DNA of 64,000 nt, taken from NCBI GenBank assembly GCA_049115695.1, contig JAGDZR010000004.1:1-64000 (forward strand), read 5' to 3'. This document shows, one piece after another, positions 26,163 to 35,568 of this stretch. The notes below the pieces were generated by a model. It was not told where the DNA came from, ran no database searches, and worked only from the letters and a program-made list of their open reading frames with translations. How positions within the stretch are numbered: position 1 is the stretch's first letter; each line of letters begins with the position of its first letter. Source of the DNA: JAGDZR01 sp049115695 (GTDB lineage: Bacteria; Bacteroidota; Bacteroidia; Cytophagales; Cyclobacteriaceae). The position numbers and the translations under genes are program-made.

Positions 26163-29051
26163 ATGAGAAAGACTTTTATTTTTTTGTTTGGCGCAATGCT
26201 TCTTACAAGCGCGATTGCACAAAATTCTGAGTACATAAGCTCAAGTGGAAAAAATGGTCATTTCCGCATTAGCAATGGCAAAGAGGTATGCTCATTACTC
26301 ATCAACTCAACAGACTACCTCGGAGTAGTCCGAGCATTCGGCGATTTACAATCAGACATCAACAAAGTAGTAGGTATTGAACCAGCCATTGAGATTGACG
26401 AAATTTCTAAATCAAAGTACACCATTATTGCCGGTACCATTGGAACAAGCGCATTGATCGATGACTTGATTAAACGAAAGGTCATCGACGAACACGAACT
26501 TTCCGGTAAGCTGGAAAAATTCATCATCAAAACCGTAAAGGATCCATTCCCTGGAATAGAAAATGGGTTAATCATAGCCGGGAGTGATAAACGAGGGACG
26601 ATCTACGGTATTTACGACCTCTCAGAGAACATGGGTGTTTCTCCATGGTATTGGTGGGCTGATGTCCCTGTAGCAAAGAAAGAAAAGGTGTTTGTCATTC
26701 CGGGAACTTACACCGACGGTGAACCTGCCATTAAATACCGGGGTATTTTCATTAATGATGAAGCACCGGCATTTAGAAACTGGTCGACTGAGAAATTTGG
26801 TGGTCAAAACAGGGAATGTTATGAAAAAATATTTGAGCTGATACTCAGAAATAAAGCCAATTACCTGTGGCCCGCGATGTGGATTCCTTCTATGTTCAAT
26901 GTTGATGATCCTTTAAACGCTAAAACCGCGGATGAATTTGGTGTTGTAATGGCCACCACACATCATGAACCAATGATGCGCGCTCACAATGAATGGTATG
27001 TCTATGGAGATGGGGATTGGAACTATGAAACCAACAAAGAGAAACTTCAGGGATTCTGGAGGGGAGGAATTGAACGTATGGGAGACTATGAAAGCGTGGT
27101 GACAGTGGGCATGAGAGGTGATGGTGATGAAGCCATGACTGAAGAAACTGCCATTGACCTGATGCAAACCATTATCGCTGATCAACGAGAAATCATTGCT
27201 GATGTAACAGGAAAGCCTGCGGAAGAAACACCTCAGGTTTGGGCGGTATACAAAGAAGTTCAGGACTACTACGACAAAGGATTGAGAGTGGATGATGACA
27301 TCATAGTGCTATTCTGTGACGATAATTGGGGGAATTTGCGAATACTGCCTAAAAAAGAAGACTTGAACCGCAAAGCCGGATACGGACTATATTACCACTT
27401 TGACTATGTTGGTGCTCCTGTTTCTTACCGTTGGCACAATGTCACTCAAATAGAACGTACATGGGAACAAATGCATCTCGCATATGAGCATGGCATCAAG
27501 GATTTATGGCTGGTGAATGTCGGAGACATTAAACCCATGGAATTTCCTATTAGCTTTTTCCTTGACTATGCATGGAATCCAGATGCCATTCAAGCCAATG
27601 ATTTACCTGATTACTATACTAAATGGGTGCAGCAGCAATTTGGGGAGCACTATACAAATGAAATTGCGGAATTAATTGCCCTTTATACAAAATACAATGC
27701 GCGTTGCACGCCCGAAATGCTTAAACCCAACACCTACAGCCTTGAAAACTACAGAGAGGCTGAAAGGATCGTAGATGAATTCAACCAACTCGTTGAAAAA
27801 AGCAATATCATTTACGAGCAATTACCAAAAGCTTATCAGTCCGCATTTTATCAATTGGTGAGTTCTCCTATTGAAATGTGTGCCAATCTCAATGAACTGT
27901 ATGTCACTACTGCCAAAAACAATTTGTACGCCCATCAAGGAAGAGTTTCTGCCAATCTACTTGCCGAACAGGCGAAGGAGCTATTTGAAAAGGACAGTCA
28001 ACTTACCCGTGAATTTCATGTAGAACTGGAAAATGGCAAATGGAATCACATGATGTCCCAAACACACATTGGCTACACTAGCTGGAATCACCCCAGGGCC
28101 AACATCATGCCTGCTGTATCTTATATTGAACCAGATACGGCTGCCCTGCTGGGGTTTGCCGTGGAGCATGGAAGTGCTCCTTCATGGGGAGGATTCAGCG
28201 TAGAAGGACATGGTCGCTTCAGCAGAAGCTTTGAAACATTTGACTCATTCAATCAACAAGAATATTACATTGACATATTCAATAGAGGAAGTAAACCTGG
28301 GAAATTCACAATTACTCCACAAAACGATTGGATCATTGTTTCAAAGGACAAAGGAACGGTTTCGACAGACGAAAGAGTGACTGTTAAAATCGACTGGGAC
28401 AAAGCTCCCAGAGAACAAACAACCGGTGAAATAAGCATCCAGGGAGACGGGCTTGACCATGCAATCAGTGTTCCAATCCTAAACGACCTGGGCACTGCCA
28501 AAGGTTTTATTGAAAATAATGGGGTAATCTCGATGAATGCTCCTAATTACACGAGAAAAACAGAAACTAGTGGTATTCGTTGGACTGAAGTTCCAAACCT
28601 TGGCAGAACACATTCATCCATGATAGCTGAACCTGTGAATGTGGCAAGGCAGGAACTTAGCAATAAGTCTTCAAAAATGGAGTTTGAATTTACCCTTTTT
28701 GATCATGCAGAAATAACCGTGCACGCCTACCTCTCTCCTACTCAAGATTTTAGAAAAAGTGATGGATTGAAGTTTGCAGTATCCATCGATGATGAAGCAC
28801 CACAAGTGCTAAATATGAATGCTAATGAGGAAAAACCAGATTACGAATATGCGGACTGGTGGATGAAATCTGTAGCAGATCATATCAAAACAAGCTCATC
28901 AAAGCATAACCTTACTAAGGGAAATCATACGCTAAAAATCTGGATGATCGATCCGGGCATTGTTTTCCAGAAATTCGTCATCGACGCTGGTGGCTTAAGA
29001 CCTAGTTATCTAGGCCCCAAAGAAAGCATTTACATTGAATCAGAAGATTAA
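26163..29051 (+). CDS. GH115 xylan alpha-glucuronidase
   Basis: This 962-residue protein has a signal peptide (cut after SAIAQ, residue 20). GH115 hallmarks are KYRGIFINDEAPAFRNWS, LRNKANYLWPAMWIPSMF, MATTHHEPMMRAHNEW, VTVGMRGDGDEAM, VLFCDDNWGNLR and YYHFDYVGAPVSYRWHN. A C-terminal beta domain with a large tail follows (about 640-962). GH115 enzymes remove (4-O-methyl-)glucuronic acid from internal xylose units of polymeric xylan, complementing GH67, which needs chain ends. The length is normal for the family. The SGNH esterase gene follows after 26 bases, so the two form an operon behind two LacI operators. Confidence 0.95.
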   Translation: MRKTFIFLFGAMLLTSAIAQNSEYISSSGKNGHFRISNGKEVCSLLINSTDYLGVVRAFGDLQSDINKVVGIEPAIEIDEISKSKYTIIAGTIGTSALIDDLIKRKVIDEHELSGKLEKFIIKTVKDPFPGIENGLIIAGSDKRGTIYGIYDLSENMGVSPWYWWADVPVAKKEKVFVIPGTYTDGEPAIKYRGIFINDEAPAFRNWSTEKFGGQNRECYEKIFELILRNKANYLWPAMWIPSMFNVDDPLNAKTADEFGVVMATTHHEPMMRAHNEWYVYGDGDWNYETNKEKLQGFWRGGIERMGDYESVVTVGMRGDGDEAMTEETAIDLMQTIIADQREIIADVTGKPAEETPQVWAVYKEVQDYYDKGLRVDDDIIVLFCDDNWGNLRILPKKEDLNRKAGYGLYYHFDYVGAPVSYRWHNVTQIERTWEQMHLAYEHGIKDLWLVNVGDIKPMEFPISFFLDYAWNPDAIQANDLPDYYTKWVQQQFGEHYTNEIAELIALYTKYNARCTPEMLKPNTYSLENYREAERIVDEFNQLVEKSNIIYEQLPKAYQSAFYQLVSSPIEMCANLNELYVTTAKNNLYAHQGRVSANLLAEQAKELFEKDSQLTREFHVELENGKWNHMMSQTHIGYTSWNHPRANIMPAVSYIEPDTAALLGFAVEHGSAPSWGGFSVEGHGRFSRSFETFDSFNQQEYYIDIFNRGSKPGKFTITPQNDWIIVSKDKGTVSTDERVTVKIDWDKAPREQTTGEISIQGDGLDHAISVPILNDLGTAKGFIENNGVISMNAPNYTRKTETSGIRWTEVPNLGRTHSSMIAEPVNVARQELSNKSSKMEFEFTLFDHAEITVHAYLSPTQDFRKSDGLKFAVSIDDEAPQVLNMNANEEKPDYEYADWWMKSVADHIKTSSSKHNLTKGNHTLKIWMIDPGIVFQKFVIDAGGLRPSYLGPKESIYIESED

Positions 29052-29077
29052 AATCGCAACAAAAAGGATCTAACCAA

Positions 29078-30316
29078 ATGATTAAGCATTTCAACAGACT
29101 CGATTCCCTGGCATTCATCTTACCCATTTTGGTGCTTCTGGTGAATTGCACTGAGCCAACTCCCGGAAATAGCACACAGGTTTCTGATCCTACTTATCAA
29201 ACCAAATGGGTTGGCACCTGGAGTTGTGCCCCATATGCTGCTGAAGCAAGAAATACCCCTCCTGCCCCGTATTTAGAAAATAACACCTTAAGGCAAGTAA
29301 TCAGAGTATCGATAGGTGGTAAAAAGCTTCGCATGAAGTTTTCCAATAAAACATCTGCTACACCTACTACCATGAATGCTGTGAATATAGCTGTATCGAA
29401 AGGGGCAGAAAAAATTGACGCAGCTACTTTAACACCTCTTTCATTCAATGGCGATGGAGCTGTAACAATGGCCCCCTATTCATCCGTCCTCTCTGATCCT
29501 TTTGAGTTCGACTTAGACACAAGTATGCGTCTGGCTATTACCATACATTATGGAAGTGTCGAATCAAATGCAGATATTACCAGTCATGTTGCTTCGAGAA
29601 CTGACTCCTATATTTTGGAAGGTAATCAAAGTACTTCTGCCGATTTTGAGGGAGCAACGATAACCGCTCATTGGTTCCATATCCAAAGCATTGATGTCAT
29701 GGCACCCGATCATGCCGCAAGCATAGGAGTGATTGGCAATTCAATTACAGACGGTTACGGACTTCATGGGGGCTTGCAAAACAGATGGCCTGATAAGCTA
29801 TCAGAAAAATTATTAGCCAATCCTAAAACGGCTAATGTTGGTGTCCTTAATCTTGGAATTGGCGCCACGCTCGTTTCAGGTACACACCCTACAACGGGAG
29901 TTAGTAGATACAAGGATGATCTATTAAGCCAATCAGGTATTAAATGGATTATCATGTATTATGGCACAAATGACATCAATGCTGGCATCAGCGCTGATAC
30001 CATTATTAGTGCCTACGAGACAATCATTGCAGGAGCCCATGATCAGGATATCAAGGTTTACGGAGCAACCATTACCCCTTTCAACGGATCTGGCCATTAT
30101 TCAGCTGAAAATGAACAAGTGCGCAATAGTGTAAATGATTGGATTCGGACGCCAGGAAACTTCGATGCAGTAATTGATTTTGACCAAACGATTCGAGATC
30201 CAGAAGATCCATCCAGGATGCTGGAAAAATATTCGAAAGACTGGCTGCATCCCAATATAGCTGGCTATGCGTTCTTGGGTGGATCAGTTGATCCGGACTT
30301 ATTTATCTTCAACTGA
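29078..30316 (+). CDS. SGNH/GDSL-type esterase lipoprotein
   Basis: This 412-residue protein has a lipobox (VLLVNC). The N-terminal beta domain (about 40-205) precedes an SGNH hydrolase domain: block I IGVIGNSITDGYG (nucleophile S222), block III MYYGTNDIN, and block V DWLHPN with the catalytic Asp and His. Such exported esterases usually remove acetyl groups from xylan or other polysaccharides. Coupling with GH115 fits deacetylation and deglucuronidation of the same polymer, though this is inferred from context. Confidence 0.87.
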   Translation: MIKHFNRLDSLAFILPILVLLVNCTEPTPGNSTQVSDPTYQTKWVGTWSCAPYAAEARNTPPAPYLENNTLRQVIRVSIGGKKLRMKFSNKTSATPTTMNAVNIAVSKGAEKIDAATLTPLSFNGDGAVTMAPYSSVLSDPFEFDLDTSMRLAITIHYGSVESNADITSHVASRTDSYILEGNQSTSADFEGATITAHWFHIQSIDVMAPDHAASIGVIGNSITDGYGLHGGLQNRWPDKLSEKLLANPKTANVGVLNLGIGATLVSGTHPTTGVSRYKDDLLSQSGIKWIIMYYGTNDINAGISADTIISAYETIIAGAHDQDIKVYGATITPFNGSGHYSAENEQVRNSVNDWIRTPGNFDAVIDFDQTIRDPEDPSRMLEKYSKDWLHPNIAGYAFLGGSVDPDLFIFN

Positions 30317-30369
30317 TCATTTGAATATCGACCATCTATTAAAACAAGATTAACTGTTGTTTTAGACCG

Positions 30370-30404
30370 GGTATTGATCCTTTAAATTAAAGGTTGACAA
30401 TACC
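30370..30404. terminator. Hairpin between convergent esterase and lacI genes
   Basis: GGTATTG (30370-30376) pairs with CAATACC (30398-30404), and inside it CCTTTAA/TTAAAGG forms a second stem. It lies between the stop of the plus-strand esterase and that of the minus-strand regulator, so it may end both transcripts. The T-run is weak. Confidence 0.45.
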
Positions 30405-30440
30405 TAATAACAGCAAACAGCACTATCTAATCCCATGTGG

Positions 30441-31466
30441 TTAAATACGAAGCGATGAGCTGCGAACGATGAGCTCCGTTGACAAAATCAATTTTTCAGG
30501 CGCAACAATTCCTGCATCAAAACTTTTTTTCTTGAATACCTGTTCCGCAGATATTTTGCCCATATCTACAGCCGGGTGCGCAATGGTTGACAAGGCAGGA
30601 TCAATGATCATGCAAACCGGATCATTGTTAAATCCGATTACGGCCAACTCGTCAGGCACTTTGATCTGTTTGCTCTTAGCATTTTGAATAACGCTCACTG
30701 CAGCGGTATCATTAGCCACAAATACACCATCCGGTGGCTCTGACAATCCAAACAGTTGATTAGCTGCAAGATGTCCATCTTCTGCACTGAGCGAATTATG
30801 AATGAGATATTCCTCGTTGAATTGAACTCCATACTTCTCCAGAGCAGCTTTATAACCCCTGATTCTATTCGAATAAAGCATTGAACTTGCCTTACCTGTT
30901 ACATGTGCTATGCGCTTACATCCCTGCGTAATCAAATGTTCAGTTGCATCGAAGGCAGCCTTGAAATTATCAATCATTACCAGATCGCAATTCAACTGAT
31001 TGGTCACACGATCTACAAGCACAACAGGAATGTCTTGTTCGACAAATTGCGCAAAATGGGAAAAGTCAATGGTATCTACGCATAAGGAAACAATCAACCC
31101 CTCCACACGAGAAGCAAATAGTGCGCCGGCATTCTTCACTTCCATTTCATAATTATCATGGGATTGAGAGAAAATGACATTATACCTCTCAGCATTGGCG
31201 ACCTGCTCTATACCACTAATCAAGGATGAACTAAATGGTCGATCCATTCTTGGCAGTATGGCTCCAATCGTTCCTGTCTTGTTATTTCGGAGACTTGCAG
31301 CAATATTATTAGGTCGATAACCCATTTTAGCAGCATACTTTTTGACTTTCTCCTTGGTCTTAGCTCCAATACTCGGATGGTCTTTTAAAGCGCGTGAAAC
31401 CGATGAAGGTGACAACTTCAAATGTTTGGCAATATCGTATATGGTTACTCCTCTATTTTTAGGCAT
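30441..31466 (-). CDS. LacI-family transcriptional regulator of the xylan locus
   Basis: This 341-residue regulator begins with the LacI helix-turn-helix (VTIYDIAKHLKLSPSSVSRA), hinge helix NNIAASLRNN and a periplasmic-binding-protein-like sensor domain: GTIGAILPRMDRPF, GLIVSLCVDT, IPVVLVDR, VFVANDTAAVSVI, VIGFNNDPV and STIAHPAVDMG. It lies in the middle of the locus and its own promoter has a matching operator at 31498, 32 bases upstream, so autoregulation is likely. The twelve operators between 14.0 and 50.5 kb have the CG-centred palindromes typical of LacI proteins, and this is the only LacI gene in the window. The effector is not known; xylobiose, aldouronate or a uronate intermediate are candidates. 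Confidence 0.93.
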   Translation of the reverse strand: MPKNRGVTIYDIAKHLKLSPSSVSRALKDHPSIGAKTKEKVKKYAAKMGYRPNNIAASLRNNKTGTIGAILPRMDRPFSSSLISGIEQVANAERYNVIFSQSHDNYEMEVKNAGALFASRVEGLIVSLCVDTIDFSHFAQFVEQDIPVVLVDRVTNQLNCDLVMIDNFKAAFDATEHLITQGCKRIAHVTGKASSMLYSNRIRGYKAALEKYGVQFNEEYLIHNSLSAEDGHLAANQLFGLSEPPDGVFVANDTAAVSVIQNAKSKQIKVPDELAVIGFNNDPVCMIIDPALSTIAHPAVDMGKISAEQVFKKKSFDAGIVAPEKLILSTELIVRSSSLRI

Positions 31467-31497
31467 TCTATTTAGTCAAAAAATGTTATGTATCTAT

Positions 31498-31509
31498 GCA
31501 ATCGATTGT
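31498..31509. promoter_or_regulatory. LacI-type operator GCAATCGATTGT (autoregulatory)
   Basis: This palindrome is 32 bases upstream of the lacI start on the minus strand, the place expected for self-repression. Confidence 0.7.
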
Positions 31510-31825
31510 TTTGTCTCACTTCTGATGTTTACCGGGGAGTTAAATGAAAATGAATCCCGATCATCAATCCATTATAATCCCAATATAAGGGCTCTTTTTA
31601 CTAAATAAAAATCATTTCAAAGTTTAACGATCCCAGTTAATCTCTTGCTATTTGTTTTTTTCTAAAAATCACAAAATTTCGTTCCCATTACGCAACAAAA
31701 TATCAAATAATTGCTTCCCTCTATTGCATGATAAAATCTATTAACACTGACTAATATCATTTAATTGGCCAAATTATTGATAATCATACGCAAGTAGTTT
31801 CTTATTTAAATATATTGTAAATTAC

Positions 31826-31837
31826 GCAATCGGTTGC
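31826..31837. promoter_or_regulatory. LacI-type operator GCAATCGGTTGC
   Basis: The site is in ATTACGCAATCGGTTGCTATAA, ending 15 bases before the ATG at 31853 of the FG-GAP lipoprotein. The layout is the same as at 14030, with the operator running into a TATAA sequence. Confidence 0.8.
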
Positions 31838-31852
31838 TATAACATTTTGCTT

Positions 31853-34800
31853 ATGAGTTCTAATTACCGGATTTCTCTCTACTGGATAATCATTGCCACA
31901 TCATTAATACTGGGCTCATGCCATGAGTCAACTACGCCTCAGTTTCAGTTAATGAACGATGAGCAAACCGGTATACGATTCACCAATGAAATCACAGCCA
32001 CAAACGAATTCAATGTGCTTACGTATAGAAATTTCTTTAATGGTGGCGGAGTTGGGATTGGAGACATCAACAATGATGGTTTGGCGGACATATACCTTAT
32101 CGGCAATATGGGCCCTAATAAACTGTTCCTGAACAAGGGTCATTTTCAGTTTGAAGACATAACCAACAAGGCAGGCCTGGCAGGCAAAAAGGATTGGTGC
32201 ACAGGTGTTACCATGGTAGATATCAATGCGGACGGTTTCCTTGATATTTATGTGACCAATGCTGGTACCAGTAGTGGCGAAAGCCGAGAGAATGAATTAT
32301 TTATCAATAACCAGGATTTGACCTTTACTGAAAGCGCTGCTGCTTACCAATTAAATGACCCTGGTATTTCTACCCATGCGGCATTCTTTGACTATGATTT
32401 AGATGGAGACCTTGATGCGTATATTTTGAACAACAGTTTTATTTCCGTCACTCAACTCAACTACAATGATCGTCGGGAATTGTACGCTAAAGATTGGCAT
32501 CTCCCCGACTCTGTTAATGATGGAGGGGATAAGTTGCTTCGAAACGAAAATGGTAAATACATCGATGTTTCCAAAGAGAGCGGTATTTATGGGAGTTTGA
32601 TTGGGTTTGGCTTGGGGATAACTGTAGGTGATGTGAATGCAGATCATTACCCTGACATCTATGTCTCAAATGATTTTTATGAAAGAGATTATTTATACAT
32701 CAATCAGCGAGATGGCACCTTCAAAGAAGATATAATGGACGCCATGGGGCACATTAGCCTTTCTTCTATGGGGGCAGATATGGCAGACATCAACAACGAT
32801 GGATTCCCAGAAATATTTGTGACCGACATGCTAGCTGAAACAGATGAACGTGTCAAACAGCGCATCATGTTTGAAGGTTACAATACTTACCTGTTCAAAA
32901 AAGACAGAGGATTTCATAGCCAATACGTTCAAAACACCTTACAGCTCAACAACGGTAATGGCACCTTTAGTGAAATTGCCTGGTACAGTGGTGTTGCTGC
33001 ATCTGATTGGAGTTGGGGTGCCCTATTTTTCGATGGTGACAATGATGGCCTCAAAGACTTGTTCATTAGCAATGGTGTATTAAGAGATATGACTGATCAG
33101 GACTTTGTGGATTTTTTCGCCAACGATGAATTGAATAGAATTTCCACTGCCAAGGCGAATAATGGAGCACTTGAGATGATTGAAAGAATGCCTTCAGATC
33201 CACTTCCCAATAAATATTTCAAAAACATGGGTAAGCTAGATTTTGATGATATTGGTAATGAAATCGGGTTTGCCACCAATTCGTTTTCCAATGGCTCGGC
33301 CTATGGAGATCTCGACAATGATGGAGATCTGGACCTGGTTGTCAACAACGTCAATCAACCGGCATTCGTTTACAAAAACAACCTAAAAAAAACTAACCAT
33401 TTCATTAGCATTCGTCTAAAGGGTGATTCGCTCAACACTTTTGCCATAGGATCATCAGTCAAAGCATATATTGATACAGAGATAGTTTACGCGGAGTTGA
33501 TTCCATCACGAGGCTTTCAGTCCTCAGTGGATTACAAACTACTGCTTGGGTTAGGTACATCCGAACGGGTCGACTCTCTGGACATCAAATGGCCGAATGG
33601 TCAACATACCAGAAAGTACGATCTAACTGTTGATTCTACTTATTCATTTGAACAATTGAAAGAGGGAGTCATTGATCCTCCAACACCTAAATCAAAACCC
33701 ACCTTACTCACTGAAATTGAAAATGATTTCAAATCGTTTGAAGAAGATTATTACTTTGATTTCTTCTATGAAGGACTCATCGCTAAGATGTCCTCTCAAA
33801 ACGGACCTGATCTGGATATTGCAGATGTAAATAGCGATGGGTTAGACGATTTGTTTATTGGTGGCACGGCCGACAATGAGGGTGTACTCTACATTCAAAA
33901 AGCAGGCGAATTTGTGAGAATAAGGTCAGGTGACATATCATCTGACCTCAGATATGAAGACACTGCTGTGAAATTCTTTGACGCAGATGGAGACAGGGAC
34001 ATGGATTTAATGATTGGATCTGGCGGAAACATCTCCACATTACCTGGTACTAGTCGTTATGATCGCTTGTATTTGAATGATGGAACTGGTATTTATAAGA
34101 GATCGGAAAGCTTGCCTAATAACCCGAACAACACGTCTACTATTATCCCTTTAGACTTTGATGATGATGGAGACCAGGACTTATTGATTGGAAATGAGAG
34201 TGTAGCAGGTGTCTATGGCCCAACACCATCTGGTTTTCTTTGGGAAAATGATGGAACTGGCAGATTTACTGATGTAACAGCTACCTATTTCAGTGAATTG
34301 AATAGTCTGGGCATGATTACAGATGGCCTCTTTGTTGACCTAAATAATGATGCACGGAATGAGATTATATTGATTGGTGAATGGATGGCGCCTCGGGCAT
34401 TCACCTTCAAAGAGGGTAAATTCCAGCATTTTGAAACCGGACTCGAAGCACTGGCGGGATGGTGGTACAGTATTGAATCCACTGATCTGGACAATGACGG
34501 TGATCTTGATTTGATCATTGGCAATCTAGGCGAAAATGCTATGATCCAAGCAAGCAAAGAATCCCCGGTTCGATTGTGGATCAAAGATTTTGACAACAAT
34601 GAAACAATCGAAAAAATTCTCACCAAGTACATTGATGGAAAAGACAAGCCCTATGCACCCAAGTCAGAAATTGCGGGACAACTCCCCTTTCTTAAAAAGA
34701 AAAACTTAAAACATACTGCTTACTCCACACGCGGAATGCGAGAGCTTTTCGACCCTGAGTTGCTATTGGATACCGAAATCAAAGAAGCTTCCTGGTTTAA

Positions 34801-35182
34801 GTCCATTGTAGCAATAAATGATGGGGATGGAAAGATGACAATTCAAACGCTACCTATGGAGGCCCAACTATCATGTATCTGTGACATATTGTGTATTGAC
34901 CTTAACAACGATGGACTTCAAGACATTGTACTCGGTGGAAATGACGACACTTACAAACCGCAATTCTCTAAATTAGATGCCAGTTATGGTCTCGTTTTAT
35001 TAAATGATGACAATGGAGGTTTTAAAGCGATCAACGCTATGGCTTCAGGTTTTCATGTATCGGGCGAAATCAAGCAAATAAGCACTATAGGTATATCCGA
35101 AGAAACTCACCTACTGGTCGTAAGAAATGAAGAGAAACCCAAGTTGTTCAAACTTGGCATTGATTCATTTAAAGACAAATGA
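31853..35182 (+). CDS. FG-GAP/VCBS and ASPIC-UnbV lipoprotein, 1109 residues
   Basis: This large surface-type protein has a lipobox (SLILGSC). Repeated FG-GAP blades carry calcium-loop motifs: GIGDINNDGLADIY, VDINADGFLDIYV, DYDLDGDLDAY, DLDNDGDLDLVVNN, DVNSDGLDDLFIGG and DFDDDGDQDLLIG. An ASPIC/UnbV segment (about 515-600, PSRGFQSSVDYKLLLGLG) separates two propeller halves. I use the ATG at 31853; the frame is open to a TTG at 31847, but the operator ends at 31837. No enzymatic motif is seen. The gene is isolated between lacI and SusCD and has a close operator. A paralogue with the same layout is at 43382-46639. A role in binding or presenting xylan is likely but not shown. Confidence 0.85.
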   Translation: MSSNYRISLYWIIIATSLILGSCHESTTPQFQLMNDEQTGIRFTNEITATNEFNVLTYRNFFNGGGVGIGDINNDGLADIYLIGNMGPNKLFLNKGHFQFEDITNKAGLAGKKDWCTGVTMVDINADGFLDIYVTNAGTSSGESRENELFINNQDLTFTESAAAYQLNDPGISTHAAFFDYDLDGDLDAYILNNSFISVTQLNYNDRRELYAKDWHLPDSVNDGGDKLLRNENGKYIDVSKESGIYGSLIGFGLGITVGDVNADHYPDIYVSNDFYERDYLYINQRDGTFKEDIMDAMGHISLSSMGADMADINNDGFPEIFVTDMLAETDERVKQRIMFEGYNTYLFKKDRGFHSQYVQNTLQLNNGNGTFSEIAWYSGVAASDWSWGALFFDGDNDGLKDLFISNGVLRDMTDQDFVDFFANDELNRISTAKANNGALEMIERMPSDPLPNKYFKNMGKLDFDDIGNEIGFATNSFSNGSAYGDLDNDGDLDLVVNNVNQPAFVYKNNLKKTNHFISIRLKGDSLNTFAIGSSVKAYIDTEIVYAELIPSRGFQSSVDYKLLLGLGTSERVDSLDIKWPNGQHTRKYDLTVDSTYSFEQLKEGVIDPPTPKSKPTLLTEIENDFKSFEEDYYFDFFYEGLIAKMSSQNGPDLDIADVNSDGLDDLFIGGTADNEGVLYIQKAGEFVRIRSGDISSDLRYEDTAVKFFDADGDRDMDLMIGSGGNISTLPGTSRYDRLYLNDGTGIYKRSESLPNNPNNTSTIIPLDFDDDGDQDLLIGNESVAGVYGPTPSGFLWENDGTGRFTDVTATYFSELNSLGMITDGLFVDLNNDARNEIILIGEWMAPRAFTFKEGKFQHFETGLEALAGWWYSIESTDLDNDGDLDLIIGNLGENAMIQASKESPVRLWIKDFDNNETIEKILTKYIDGKDKPYAPKSEIAGQLPFLKKKNLKHTAYSTRGMRELFDPELLLDTEIKEASWFKSIVAINDGDGKMTIQTLPMEAQLSCICDILCIDLNNDGLQDIVLGGNDDTYKPQFSKLDASYGLVLLNDDNGGFKAINAMASGFHVSGEIKQISTIGISEETHLLVVRNEEKPKLFKLGIDSFKDK

Positions 35183-35496
35183 TTTCAATGATCATTCATT
35201 GAGGACGAGGGATCACAGTTTGTCTTTATGAAGTGCTACTACTATTGACCCAATAAAATTGAGTTTGCCCGCTCCAGCAGCAGAACTAGAACACTTAAAC
35301 TGGCGGCTTATCAAGTTTTTAAATGTCAAAGCAACGCCCCAATGACAGTTTGATATTGCATGCCAATTGGCAGCTTCTTAAATCCATATTTAAATGAGCA
35401 TTATACTGAGCACCTTCAAACTAATTCGATGAATATCGATAATGTAAAGCCCCTTACTTCTGATATATACTTTGAGCTGCGTGAACGCTGAAAAGC
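35183..35496. other. Gene-free stretch between convergent genes
   Basis: This stretch lies between the FG-GAP lipoprotein stop and the SusD terminator. No coding frame or operator is recognised. Confidence 0.5.
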
Positions 35497-35528
35497 AAAA
35501 AGGCCAGAAGAAAATCTCCTGGCCTTTT
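35497..35528 (-). terminator. Intrinsic terminator of the susCD operon
   Basis: AAAAGGCCAG pairs with CTGGCCTTTT around an 11-base loop; on the minus strand the stem is followed by a T-rich tract (CTTTTTGCTTTT). It lies 41 bases after the SusD stop. Confidence 0.75.
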
Positions 35529-35568
35529 ATCAATTGAAACTTGAGTTCTTAATAGGGAAGTTTTGATA

